Shown: positions 29,301 to 40,774 of the stretch, piece after piece
How the letters are laid out: each line of letters begins with the position of its first letter
How positions within the stretch are numbered: position 1 is the first letter of the stretch
NCBI GenBank assembly: GCA_013365325.1
Contig: JABVXV010000181.1
Location: 60,501-124,500, forward strand
DNA: 64,000 nt
Reading direction: 5' to 3'
Origin: Dipetalonema caudispina
Taxonomy: Eukaryota > Nematoda > Chromadorea > Rhabditida > Onchocercidae
Notes under the pieces: model-generated
What the model saw: only the letters and a program-made list of their open reading frames with translations
Databases searched by the model: none
Told to the model about the DNA's origin: nothing
Position numbers and translations under genes: made by a program

Positions 29301-29429
29301 CCCAATATATGTTTTAATAATAGAGTGGTATGATAATGAACAGAGATACTTTTATGTTACTATCTGTAAATAACTTTAAGTCAGTGTTTACAGAATTTTT
29401 CATCAAGGTAACTTTGAATAGGTTAAATA

Positions 29430-29762
29430 TTTGTACTTTTTGCATTAACAACAATTTTTTTTGGTATTTGCAAATGCTTTCATATTCATGAAATTGTTAA
29501 AGTACTTTGCAAAACGTTAATGTCTGTACTTTTCACTTCAACAACATCATCGTTTGTTAATATTTGCGGATATGTTCACGTATGTCATTCATAATATTGC
29601 TAAAGTACTTTGTAAAAGTTAATCTTCGCATTTCTCATTTTGATAACATCATTATTTGTTAATATTTACAGATACGTTCACGTACGTCATTCATGATTTC
29701 CTGAAGGTGTTTCGCAAAAATTAATCTTTGTACTTTTTGCAATAATATTTTGTTAATATTAT
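29430..29762. repeat. Diverged tandem repeat, unit about 102 bp, 3.3 copies
   Basis: Units begin near 29430, 29523, 29625 and 29727 (the last partial). Shared landmarks in order are TGTACTTTT, TTTGTTAATATTT, GGATATGTTCACGTATGTCA (GATACGTTCACGTACGTCAT in the third), TAAAGTACTTTG and GTTAATCTT. The second and third copies are most alike; the first is the most diverged. None of the copies encodes a consistent protein. Confidence 0.85.
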
Positions 29763-30699
29763 TAAGATATCAGTGGGTTTCATTCGAATCTATTAGAATA
29801 TTATCAGCAGAAATGGTTTATAGGTGATTAATTGAATATATGATCAATGAACATTTAAGCTTTCAATATGAACTATATAATTGTGTATGGTTAACTTCAG
29901 AATTTGTTTTGGATCATTTAATCTCATATTATATACTTTAAAAATGTCCGTTTATTTCATTTATTTTATTCTTAACATTGTATTTTTCAACTTACCAACT
30001 GAATTAAAAATTAGAAATTATAAGCGAATATTTCAATTATCTTTGCAACTATATTTGTAATTGATTATTTCGAAATTTCAAAATTTCAAAAAATGTCTGA
30101 TCGTTTGAAAATAACATCACTAAGAGAAATGAAATGATAAATAGCAAAGAAACATATAAAATGTTTTAGAGAATGCATTAGTCAGCGAAAATAGAGAAGA
30201 TATGCTTTTTTTTTTCATCCTTTTTTTTTTTTTTTTTTTTCATTTAAATGCATTAGGAAGAGAACGAATGGAAAAGTTGACTGATCAAATTTCAGCTGAT
30301 AACATTGGCAAACTTTATCGATAATTGATAATATTCAGATATATCGAATATAACACAAACAATACGTTTTCTTATTTAAACTATTTAATTGCAATTTTTG
30401 TTATTTATCATATTAATTATATTTTATAGTATTAAAAATAAACGTGAAGGATGACGTGAAATAATAATGATAATATGAAACAATTAACAGTAATAATAGA
30501 TTAATATCATACTTATAGATAATGATATTGATTAGCATTATCGTAGTAAGCGTATTGCTTTATGTATTTTAATCCATTTTTAATTCTTTGCTAACTTTAT
30601 ATCTTAAGTAATTATAAATATATTGTAATACACTTAGCAATGCTAATCTCAGTTATCAATAAAGATTAATCAGATCAAATGTATTAATAAAATTAAATG

Positions 30700-30890
30700 A
30701 ATTAAATGGTAGAGGAAAGAAAAAGAGAGGAATTAGTTGTAATATGAAAAAAAGAGGAAAAGGAAAAGGAAGAAGGAATGGAATGCTTGTAATTTCGAAA
30801 AGCAAAAGACAAGCAAAAAAAAAAAAAAGAGAAAAAAAAGAGAAGAAAGTAAGGAAAAGAGGAAGAAAAGAGGAATGAATACAATCATTG
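30700..30890. repeat. Plus-strand purine-rich tract
   Basis: Nearly all bases on the plus strand are A or G (GGAAAGAAAAAGAGAGG-type sequence), giving Phe/Ser-rich minus-strand frames that are not genes. Confidence 0.8.
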
Positions 30891-31439
30891 ATTCACATAT
30901 GTTGTACATATTATTGATGATCGACCTCATTTGTCAACAAAATAAATCAGAAATTTTTAGAAATAAAAAATTGTTATTGTGTTGGGAAAAATGATGCTAT
31001 AAACGGATTTAAAAAAAAGAAAAGATGAACAATAATGAAACATACAATTTATTGATTACTTGCATTAAAATAAATTATGTAAATCGTTTTTTCGTTTTTT
31101 TTTTTAAACTAAATAAACAACAAGAAAATTAAAACTTAATTTTTAACTTTATAGAAAGAAAAAATTTGATGAAAATGAAAAAAAAAAAACATAGGGAATA
31201 AATTAAGATTATTGAAATTTATATGAAAAAAAACAGAAAAAGAAAATGATAAGACAGAAATCATTACTAAAGTTATGGTTGAAACGTTAAATAAGAATTG
31301 AAACATTTCAAACAAACTTTCTAGAAAAAAGAAACAAAGATGATGTTGATCGAAAAAAAATCAATTTTTTTTTTTTTTTTTTTTCTAATTAAGAATATAG
31401 CATCAGTTATTCATTCCTTTTTCACGAATGGATTATTTC

Positions 31440-31505
31440 TTTTCCGGAATGGAATGGAATGAAATAAATGAATGAGTGAATGAATAAATACATAAATGAA
31501 TAACT
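31440..31505. repeat. (GAATG)n / (AATG)n imperfect microsatellite
   Basis: GGAATGGAATGGAATG grades into AATGAATGAGTGAATGAATA tetranucleotides. Confidence 0.85.
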
Positions 31506-33524
31506 TATGATATTTGCATTCAAATTGAATAAAATGAATCGATTTCAAATGTAGCAAAATGATGAGAAATTTAACCTTATTTAGGTAAATTTAATGAAAA
31601 CAAATATAAAGCATGTATTTAAAATGACCCAATAATATTTCGATTAATCTTGAATTGAATACTGTATTTTCTTCTTACCGCATCTATCAATCAGTTAAAA
31701 AGAGTATATCAGGCAAGTATTTTTCAAACGGAAAGAAGAGACAAAAATGTCAAAGAACTCCATTTCAAATTTGAAACAAATTCAAATTGCAGAAGGGTTA
31801 CTATTCTGAAAGTATTAAAATGAAAAAAAAAAAAGTGATATGATTAAACTAAAATTATTATTTGCAATGCGTTCTTTAAAATTGTAAGAAAAGGTAATAG
31901 AAACATATTTCTTTGAGGTAATTGAAATAAATAAGATTAAATTTGTATATGAAATTTCTGTGAATTTAAAAAGTAACTAAAATTACTAATTTCCATGTGA
32001 AATCCTAATTGATACGTTAATGAACATTCATCGAAATGAAACCTTAAATATTTATTTATATGTTTTAAATTTTCCGACAGGTTAAAATTACTACTGTTAC
32101 TATTATTGTAATTAAGAATTATTATTATTACTGTTATTATTAACTTTATTATTATTTTTTATTACTATTACTGATACTACTGCTTCTAGACAGGAATAAA
32201 CAAAGAGCATAATATATAAGTTACAATTATTTTAGCATCACAAGTTACAATCATGAGTTCCAGTGATAAATCACAATCACTTCATTATCATTATCATCAC
32301 CTGTTGCAAAAGTTACAATTATTTCATTATTTACCTAAGATTCTTTTAAATAATCGGAAAATCAAATAAATAATCTGTTGGTAATTAAAGTCGTAGCATA
32401 AAGATGAATACGGTGATGACATTTGAAATAGATAGGAAACGATTTCGGAAACAATCAATCCGATAATTCGATAATTAATTTCAACATTTGATCATTGTAG
32501 CTGCTATTTCTTAAAAACGAGTTCCATTTCCCTTTGTGTTAAACGTCTCGAAATTAATCAGTAAATGACAATGTGTTTAGAAAATGAATTAAACCTGAAT
32601 TCGTCAGGATACTATGATAATGTTGTAATATCATTAATGATATGGATACTGTATACAAGTGACAACTATGCGAATAGTAGTGCATGATTACAATCAACTA
32701 TTAAATCAAAGATTTCTTTTTCTTTAACACTTTCTTCCGTTTTGTCCATTTTTTATTCAAATTAAAAAGAATGTAAAATTAATGCACTCAACAAAATTAG
32801 GGTTAATTAAAGTCAAATATTTAACGATTCAAATATATCAAAAGAAAAGGAAAAAAAAGTAAGTGAAAAATTAAAAGATAGGCTTCATTCATATCATTTT
32901 GGATGCTTTCAAACATAGCTTAAATAATATAAATAAGCAGAAAAAGTCGATCGATCGGGATGAACAGAAAGATGATAAATTGATGAAAAAGAAAAGGATA
33001 GGTAGAATGAAATAAGTTCATAGCCTATTTAATGCTTCCTTTCTCAACGAATACATAAATCTAAAGAGATGAAACGAAAAAAAAAAAAAACATTTTTGAA
33101 ATACCTCTTTTCAAATGAAACACATATGCTATTCCAACTGGAAGTAATTATTATATTTCAACTTATTTCGGTAAATTATTATTCTGAAATTTATCGAAAA
33201 CTCAATCACAAGTCATGAGACGGAATTAATTCAATTTTCACTATCACAAATAGTTAGTTTAAAATTAAAGCTTGAAATTACTTGATGGTAAATTAATGAG
33301 TAGAAAATAAGCGGGGCAAGGAAAAAGATTGCTATAGCGAAAATATAAGGTAAAGTAATAAACTTCGTCGTATAATTAATTAAATAAATAATTGCTACAC
33401 ATTTATATAGGGTAAATACAACTAAAAGCTTTAAAATATTTTATGCCCATTTATTTGAGTTTCGAAAAAACTTTCCATTTAAAATGCACAACATTTTTTT
33501 AATTAAAAAATCCATTAGCAAAAG

Positions 33525-33820
33525 AAAAAAAAGAAAGCAAAGAAAAAAAAAATTGATTACTCATTACAAAAAGTAAGTTTGCGAAAAAAAAAAACAAAGT
33601 TGCAAGAGGAAAAAAAAGTGGTGAAATGAAAAATAGACATTATTTGAAGCGAAAAAAAAAAGGGAAAAGTGAAAAAAAAAAAGAGAATTGTTTCTATTTT
33701 GAAATAAAAAAAAAAAAAAAAAAAGATAAGGATGGAATAGGAAAGTGGAAAATGGGAAGAAGCGGGGGAAATGAAAATGAGAAGAAGCGGGGGAAAAAAG
33801 ACGATGATGAGTAGAAGACA
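33525..33820. repeat. Plus-strand purine-rich tract
   Basis: About 300 bp is strongly purine-biased on the plus strand, with several A-runs and GAAGCGGGGGAAA-type segments that occur twice (33760 and 33784). Confidence 0.85.
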
Positions 33821-34379
33821 GAAGCGATGATACATGAATGATTAACTTCACTGAACTTCTCCGTTATAAATTTTTGAAATTGGCAGTGGAATTTGTTGCT
33901 TATGGAGAAAACATTTTGAAATATTTCACATTCTTTTCGTTAATTTTCAACTAGACGTTGCAATAATTTACCATTAGTAGTTTGGTAATTTTAACACGAT
34001 TACTCTTATGTTACATTATTTCTCTACCTGTTGCATATGATAACCTTTGACACATCATTTTTAACTTTATGCTGTTATCTCATTTGCATAAAATGCAATG
34101 AATCCTTTCTTCGACACGTCATTACGTCATTACGACAAACGTAAAGTTAAATAAATTCATTCCTTTGATATGTTATTTTACATATATGAAATTAAATGAA
34201 TTCATTCTTTATGTTGAAAGAAAAAAGAAATGAGAAATTTTCATATGATTTAAAAGTAGTCTAAGATAAATAATAATAAGGAATTAAAATTAACTAAAAC
34301 CTTTATATCTAACAAATGAGCCAAAAAAAAAAAAACGGAGAGAAGAGGAATATCGATGATCAACAGCCATAATGACATG

Positions 34380-34527
34380 AAATACAAACCGACAGGAATA
34401 GAGGAGGAGGAAGAGGAGGAAAAGGATGAGAGAAAAGGATGAAAAAGGAGGAACAGATACGTCGAAATATTTCAATGACATTCGTCATCATCATTATCAT
34501 CATCATCATCATTTTATTATCATCATT
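34380..34527. repeat. Purine tract followed by (TCA)n
   Basis: A GGAGGAAGAGGAGG-type purine tract at 34398-34455 is followed at 34484-34527 by TCATCATTATCATCATCATC, an imperfect TCA/TTA trinucleotide repeat. Confidence 0.85.
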
Positions 34528-36511
34528 TTAACGTTTTGGTTAACAAACGACATACTTTAGATATTTTCGTAAAGCTATTAAACTGATTTAATTCCATCAC
34601 TGATAAGCATTTTATAAGCTTTTTATTCGGTGTTATCAATGTATTCAAAACATTACTGTTATTTCATACTATTAGAAGACATGATTTGTAATATAAATAA
34701 AGTGAAATTTACTTGATTAATTGAAAAATAAATTTGAAATGAAAAAAGAACAAGAAATTCACAATTATTTATTGACGTAAACAAGTTAAGAAACGACTGA
34801 CAATTTCTCGCTTTTATTATTATTTTTAATTTTATTTTTGTTAATTTTTATATTTTATTGATAGCAGTGGACGAAGAAAAAAATTGTGAAGTTTAATTAA
34901 ATACATACGAAAATGTTATGCATATTATGGATAGATGTTATTGAGATCAATTGATTACTTTCATTATTGAGTGAAATAAGTTAGAAATGGTTAATTTACT
35001 TCACTTTGCAACTAATTGCAAGAAATTATTTAAATAAAATATTCAAGAAAAAGAGTGAATTAAAAAAAGGAAGGAAACAACAACAATGATATTTGCAAAG
35101 ATAATGAATATTTGAAATTGAACAAAAAAAATTAATGAACACCATGAAAAGTTGAAGAATTTTCAAATTATCATTGCATGAAATAATCAAATTTCTCATT
35201 TAATTATTAAAAAAAACTGGCGAAACTCATTTCTTCAAATATTTTAAAAATGAAAATTTGTAGTTAAAAAAAAGTTGTTAAACGTTAAATAATTATGCAA
35301 TAAGTTCGAAAATAATCAACGATAATTATGAAACGAAATAAATGTGCTCATTTTTAATCGTTTATTGACCTTTTTTTAGCCACTAATTTTTTCTTCTCCA
35401 TCTAGCAACCGTTTTTCCTAATTACTTCGATGACTAATTAGTAGGATATGAATTATTTAAACTATGTAAAAAGAAAAATTACGGTAGAAGAAATAACCTG
35501 AAATACAAAAAAAAAAAGAAGTTTACATCTATCAGATATGCCGCACTACTTTTATTTCACCTTCACGGTTTTTTTTAATGATATTCTTAACAAAATACAA
35601 ACGCTTTATTATCTTACTATAGAGAAATTTTCATAAATATTTATGAATGATTACACATTACACGTATAACGTATAAGATTACGCGTATAACGTATAATCA
35701 TTCGTAACGTAGATTATTGGAACAAAAGCATATCTTTGATGACAAAAAGGAAAATGAAATCTAAATCAAAATCGAAATTATGCCATTTGATAAATCTATT
35801 AAATTCTATTAAATAATTTTAAGATGCAAGTTTTTGTAATAATTCAATAATTAGATAAAGTATAAACGAGAGAAAAAGAGGGAATAATTGGAAATGATTA
35901 AATAAAGTATGATATAGAATTGTTAAATTTTGTGAGAAAGGAATTGTCTTCCAGTCTATTTAATAATAATTTTCTAATAAGTGATAACAATAACAATGAT
36001 GACAGTTAAGATAAGTAATGATTAATTAAATGCTAAAATGCATAAATAAATATTAGTTAACAGTAAAAAAATCAGTAGTACATACTATTATAACAAAAGA
36101 GAAGAAAATATAATGCAAAGATTTCTTTTCAATTTTCTTTTAATCTAAAAACTAATAATCTCCTCTGAAATATTAATAAATACTTAAATGACTAATCAGT
36201 ATTTAAAAAAGTTAGAAAATATTTTCTAGCAATCTAAGATCCTAGACAATTAATCTTCATAAAAAAATAAAATAAAATCAATTGCTTACCTGAGAACTAA
36301 ATTTTATTGCCTTTTTCTTTCGATTGAAAGAAGGGGTTAAAATTAATGAACCTATTTAAATAGCAATCAATATGGAAGAAGTAAACAGGTAGACATGGCA
36401 AAAAGAAACGAAAGAAGAACCGAAGAAAACGAGCAATGAAAATGCAATGGAATTGAGAAAAAATATTTGAGTAACATTTATAATATCTTCGTTGAAAGTT
36501 CCATAGATGTT

Positions 36512-36512
<1 letters not shown>

Positions 36513-36543
<31 letters not shown>
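36513..36543. repeat. Poly-A run of 31
   Basis: The longest homopolymer I noticed in the window; about 31 consecutive A. Confidence 0.9.
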
Positions 36544-36551
<8 letters not shown>

Positions 36552-37621
36552 ATTCTTTTGTGATTTAAGGAAAAAAACTTGAAAACTTCACAAATAACTT
36601 CAAATATTTGATTATTTTATCATCGTTATTATCATTTATCATCATGCGATTGTAATCGATTATCATTATTGTCATTGTCGTCGTCACCATCAATCATATC
36701 TTAGTTTGTCATTTTGGTGAAAATTTCATTAAATTATTCCCATGACAAGTTAATATTTTATCCTATCTACCATTTGTGTACAATATCGAATTTGTTAATT
36801 TACTTTCATCACTTTTCATCAAAATAATTGATATATGTAAGAAGAAAAGGAAAAAATTCGACAACTTTTTACTTATTTGAAATATATTTCTAAGATTAAA
36901 TCCATCCAATATTATTATCTTTGAATCAAAATTTGATTAATCATAAAGAGTGGAAGTGCGTGAAAGAAAGAAAGAAAGATTATCAAAAAAAAGAAAAAAA
37001 TCAAAAATATATTCTTATTCTTATAATGGAAAAAATGATTTAAAATTTTTTCGTACACAATGAAAAATTCTTGACAACAAATCATAGGGAAAAATTGTTG
37101 GAAAATGTAATTAGGAAAAGTAATAAACAAGAATGAATTTTGATGAAATGAAAGAATAAGCAAGATATTTCAAATTATTTCATTTAATGAAATTTGTATC
37201 AAGTAGGTATATTTCAATTTTAAATTTCATAGACAACACGTCATTATTCTAACAAAAATCTTATTGGATAAGGAAAAATTACTGAGTTATCTTGATTTCT
37301 TGCTAAAAACAATATTAGACAATGAAATTTAAATCAATTACAATTTTATAATTATTAGATTCGTATTTTACAATAAATAATCTTTTATAAAAATGATCAA
37401 ATAACATATATTTTTGAATAATTTTAAATTTTTAAACAAAATTTGCAAAAATAAATAGCAAAAAACAAAAAAAAAAAAGCCGATAGCTTTATTGGAAACG
37501 ATAAATTCATACAGTACAGCAATGTTATCATATAAAATACGTCAAAAGTACCATATAAAATATAATGACATTTTTTAATGTGACAGAAATTGTCATATTG
37601 AAACGTAATTCTTTGTTATTT

Positions 37622-37650
37622 ATGATGAAATGAAATGAAATGAAATGAAA
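37622..37650. repeat. (AAATG)n pentanucleotide repeat
   Basis: ATGAAATGAAATGAAATGAA: about five copies of AAATG. Confidence 0.9.
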
Positions 37651-38873
37651 CGATCATTTTCTCTTTTCATCGATCTTCTCTAAATGTAACAACAACAGTC
37701 TGTCTGCCTGCTACAATGCACATTTATTAGTTTATTAATATTTTCTTCTTTTTTGATAAATTTTCATCAGACGATTGAAATGACAGACAGACAAATAAAT
37801 GGATAGATAGATGGATATTATGTTCATCTGTTGATATCTTTATACTTTTTCTGTATTCTTGATTCAATAAATTTCAATAAATGAAAAACTAATTTCTTTT
37901 TTTTTTTTTTTTGCAAGTATGAATTATACAAGTTATTTATTATTTCTGCGAATTAAAATCATATCGATAATATTATCCAAAAAAAAAAAAGATTATTTCA
38001 ATAATTATCGTGATAACTAGTGAATATTAATCATTTAAAGTTTTCACAGTTTATAAATTTTTAATAACTAATTCTGCGAATAAAAAAGAGCAAATTATTA
38101 AAATTATTGCAAAAAAAAAAGAAAAAGAATTCGTTCGTTATATTTTTTTTAATACTAATAAATATTCATTGTAGCATAAATTACATCAACATTAATAAGA
38201 TTATAAAATACTAAGATATTAACATAATAATATTGCAAATATGGAAGAGAAATTGGTAATAATATTATTGTATTCAAAAAATATTTATAAAGATTGTTAA
38301 ATATTGTAGAATTCTTATGATAATATTGCAAGTATAATAAGCATGGGAAAGAGATTAGTGATAATTTTATTTTATTAGAAAAGAAGAAATATGTGGAGTA
38401 CGGTGACCTTATATAGTGTAGTAATATCACCCAAATCGGACAACTACTACATATCAACAACAATCACTAATTTGATGACCATTGACCATTGTACTACTAT
38501 GTATTAATCTGAATTGTTCACATTTTCTTCTCGCTATATTTCTTATTCCTTTCACTCCCTTTTTACGACAAATATTTTATTTATTTTACACAAATAATAT
38601 CACAAAAAAGAAGAATATTTATGATATGATTTCTTTTTATTTTGTAAACAAAAATGCTACGATAATAATTAACATTTAAAAAAAAAATACAAAACTACTA
38701 TGATAAATGTCGACTATAATGAAAAAAAAATTAATAATAATCGTATATATAATCATGATAAAAATATTAACAACAGTGATATGAGAATATCATAAGATAC
38801 TGATTATAAAATCTATGCTTTAAATGACAAATAGCTAATACTCATGCAAATGCATGAACAATAAACATAAAAC

Positions 38874-38961
38874 ATATGTGTGTGTGTGTATGTGTGTGTG
38901 TATGTGTGTGTGTGTATGTGTGTGTGTGTATGTGTGTGTATGTGTGTGTGTGTGTGTGTGT
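38874..38961. repeat. (TG)n interrupted microsatellite
   Basis: About 88 bp of TG repeat is interrupted at roughly regular intervals by TATG. The minus-strand His-Thr frame across it is an artefact. Confidence 0.95.
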
Positions 38962-40774
38962 AATAAGGAATATCACTTTAGTCATTAATAGGAAGCTAAA
39001 TTGCTGAGCATCAAAATTTTTTGTCAAAATATCATCTAATGAACAAAAATTACATTCATAATTAAAGCTATTAATATTATTAACAATTGCTATTAATCAT
39101 TTGTTAATCATTAATTCTACAAATATCAATTATACCGTAAAAAGTGACAAATTTTATCAAATTCAACGATAACTTCTATAATTATAAGGAACATTACCCA
39201 AGTGTAATTACTAGCAAATTAAATTCATCACAAAATATATTTAATAACTAGAAGAAAAAAAAGTGAAAAACTTCAAGAATGCTTGAAATAAATTAAATTT
39301 TATATAAAATTACAAGATAGAAACAGAATATATTTCTCGAGATGACACTTATTTAGTTTGAAAATAAAGAAAAACAAAACTCATAAACCTCCTTATGACT
39401 ACTTTCTTTTCCAATTCATTTTATTTTTTTTTTTCATTTTGTATTTATGACAAATCTTATTCCTTTTTCAATTCGTTTTCATTTCATCAATTACATATCC
39501 ATGCCATTTCCCTCATATCGTTTAGTCGATTATAATAAATAGATAGATGGATTATACGTATGTATGATAGATTTTATGTATCAATAATATTTCATAGATA
39601 TACACTATGTCTCGTAATACTTTTTAAAACTATTGTTGGGAAATAAAATTTGTAGACCGAAAATTCGTGTTATATTTTGTCAATGAATAGATTAAAATGA
39701 AATTAAAACTATTGCAAAAATTTTTATATTATGAAATAAATAACGGTATTATGGTAATATAGTATGTTACTGTTACTATCTTTTTGAAATTTCATTATAT
39801 TTCTAATTCAAACAACAAAAAACAAGAAAAGAAAGGAGAAGGTGAGATTTTCATAGTAATGCTTATTAGTTTGTTTTAGTAATGATTCATTAATCAATCA
39901 ATTTATAATGCGAAATTATGAAAAAATCCTCACATTTAATAAGAATAATTAAAATGAACCATTAGTCACAAACGAATCTAATTAATGTAGATAAGGATAA
40001 AATTATCATGAACCATAAATTTTCACCACCTTTATGCTCAAGATGATCAGTTTGCACGAAATGATAATATTACGATAATTATGTGAGGAAACGATAAATT
40101 ACAACAATTATTGTATGACAATATCCTTATTTGCATTACTGAGCTTTTTTGCTTCTTTTTTTCCTTGTTTTCTTTTTCTTTCTTAATGAATAAATTTTCA
40201 CGAGCATTTATAAGAATGAAACTATCCAATCATAATATTAGGAACAAGAATATCGCTCAAATAATTTATGATAAAATTGCAGCGCTTCATACATTACCGT
40301 CAGTCAATTAAATAGCAAAGCAAAAAAGCGCAAAACAACAGCAAAGTATAAAATATTTAAAAGACAAAAGGCATAATTATAGAAAGAAAATTTTGATTCA
40401 AATAAAAGCAATCGAAAAATTTTGCATGATTTCATTAAATTATCTGCGAAATTTCAATGACTCTAAAGGCACCGTAAAAGTATTTTAGAAAACATCATCA
40501 ACTCTACTTAACATAATTTGCGCGGATGGGGGACCACAAGATTAAAAAGTTAAGTTTCACTTCATATTTTATATGCCATTGTATGCAATTCTACTTTTAC
40601 TCTTATACCTAAAGAGATAGATCAACAAAAGAGCATACGAAGCGCAACTCGCTAAGGTCATGAAAATGAAATCATCTTCAGCCCTAATAAAAGTGTCTAA
40701 TTTGCGGAATCCAAAAGAAATATATAAAATATGATAGCTGTTGAACAAATTTTTCATCCACAAGTTATCATTAT

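Larger units (their letters stand above)
24182..40774. other. Gene desert of about 16.5 kb
   Basis: I find no exon I can defend here on either strand. The stretch is extremely AT-rich and holds many poly-A/T runs (for example 28620-28639, 30217-30240, 36513-36543), plus-strand purine-rich tracts, microsatellites and diverged tandem repeats, each listed separately. Reading frames in it are Phe/Ser/Lys-rich shadows of these tracts. It could hold non-coding RNA, or long introns and distal UTR exons of a neighbour; sequence alone does not tell. Confidence 0.55.

Noticed and set aside
33557..33851. Two overlapping Phe/Ser/Leu-rich minus-strand frames
   Set aside because: They are translations of a purine-rich tract, not proteins.
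37622..37650. Regular short repeats considered as a CRISPR array
   Set aside because: Simple pentanucleotide repeat without spacers in a eukaryotic nuclear genome.
38842..39027. His-Thr repeat frame
   Set aside because: Translation of an interrupted TG microsatellite.
40569..40763. Minus-strand frame with a hydrophobic segment just after the stop of the unrecognised gene
   Set aside because: The preceding exon ends at an in-frame TAG (40775) and no donor of plausible intron length joins the two; probably 3' UTR.
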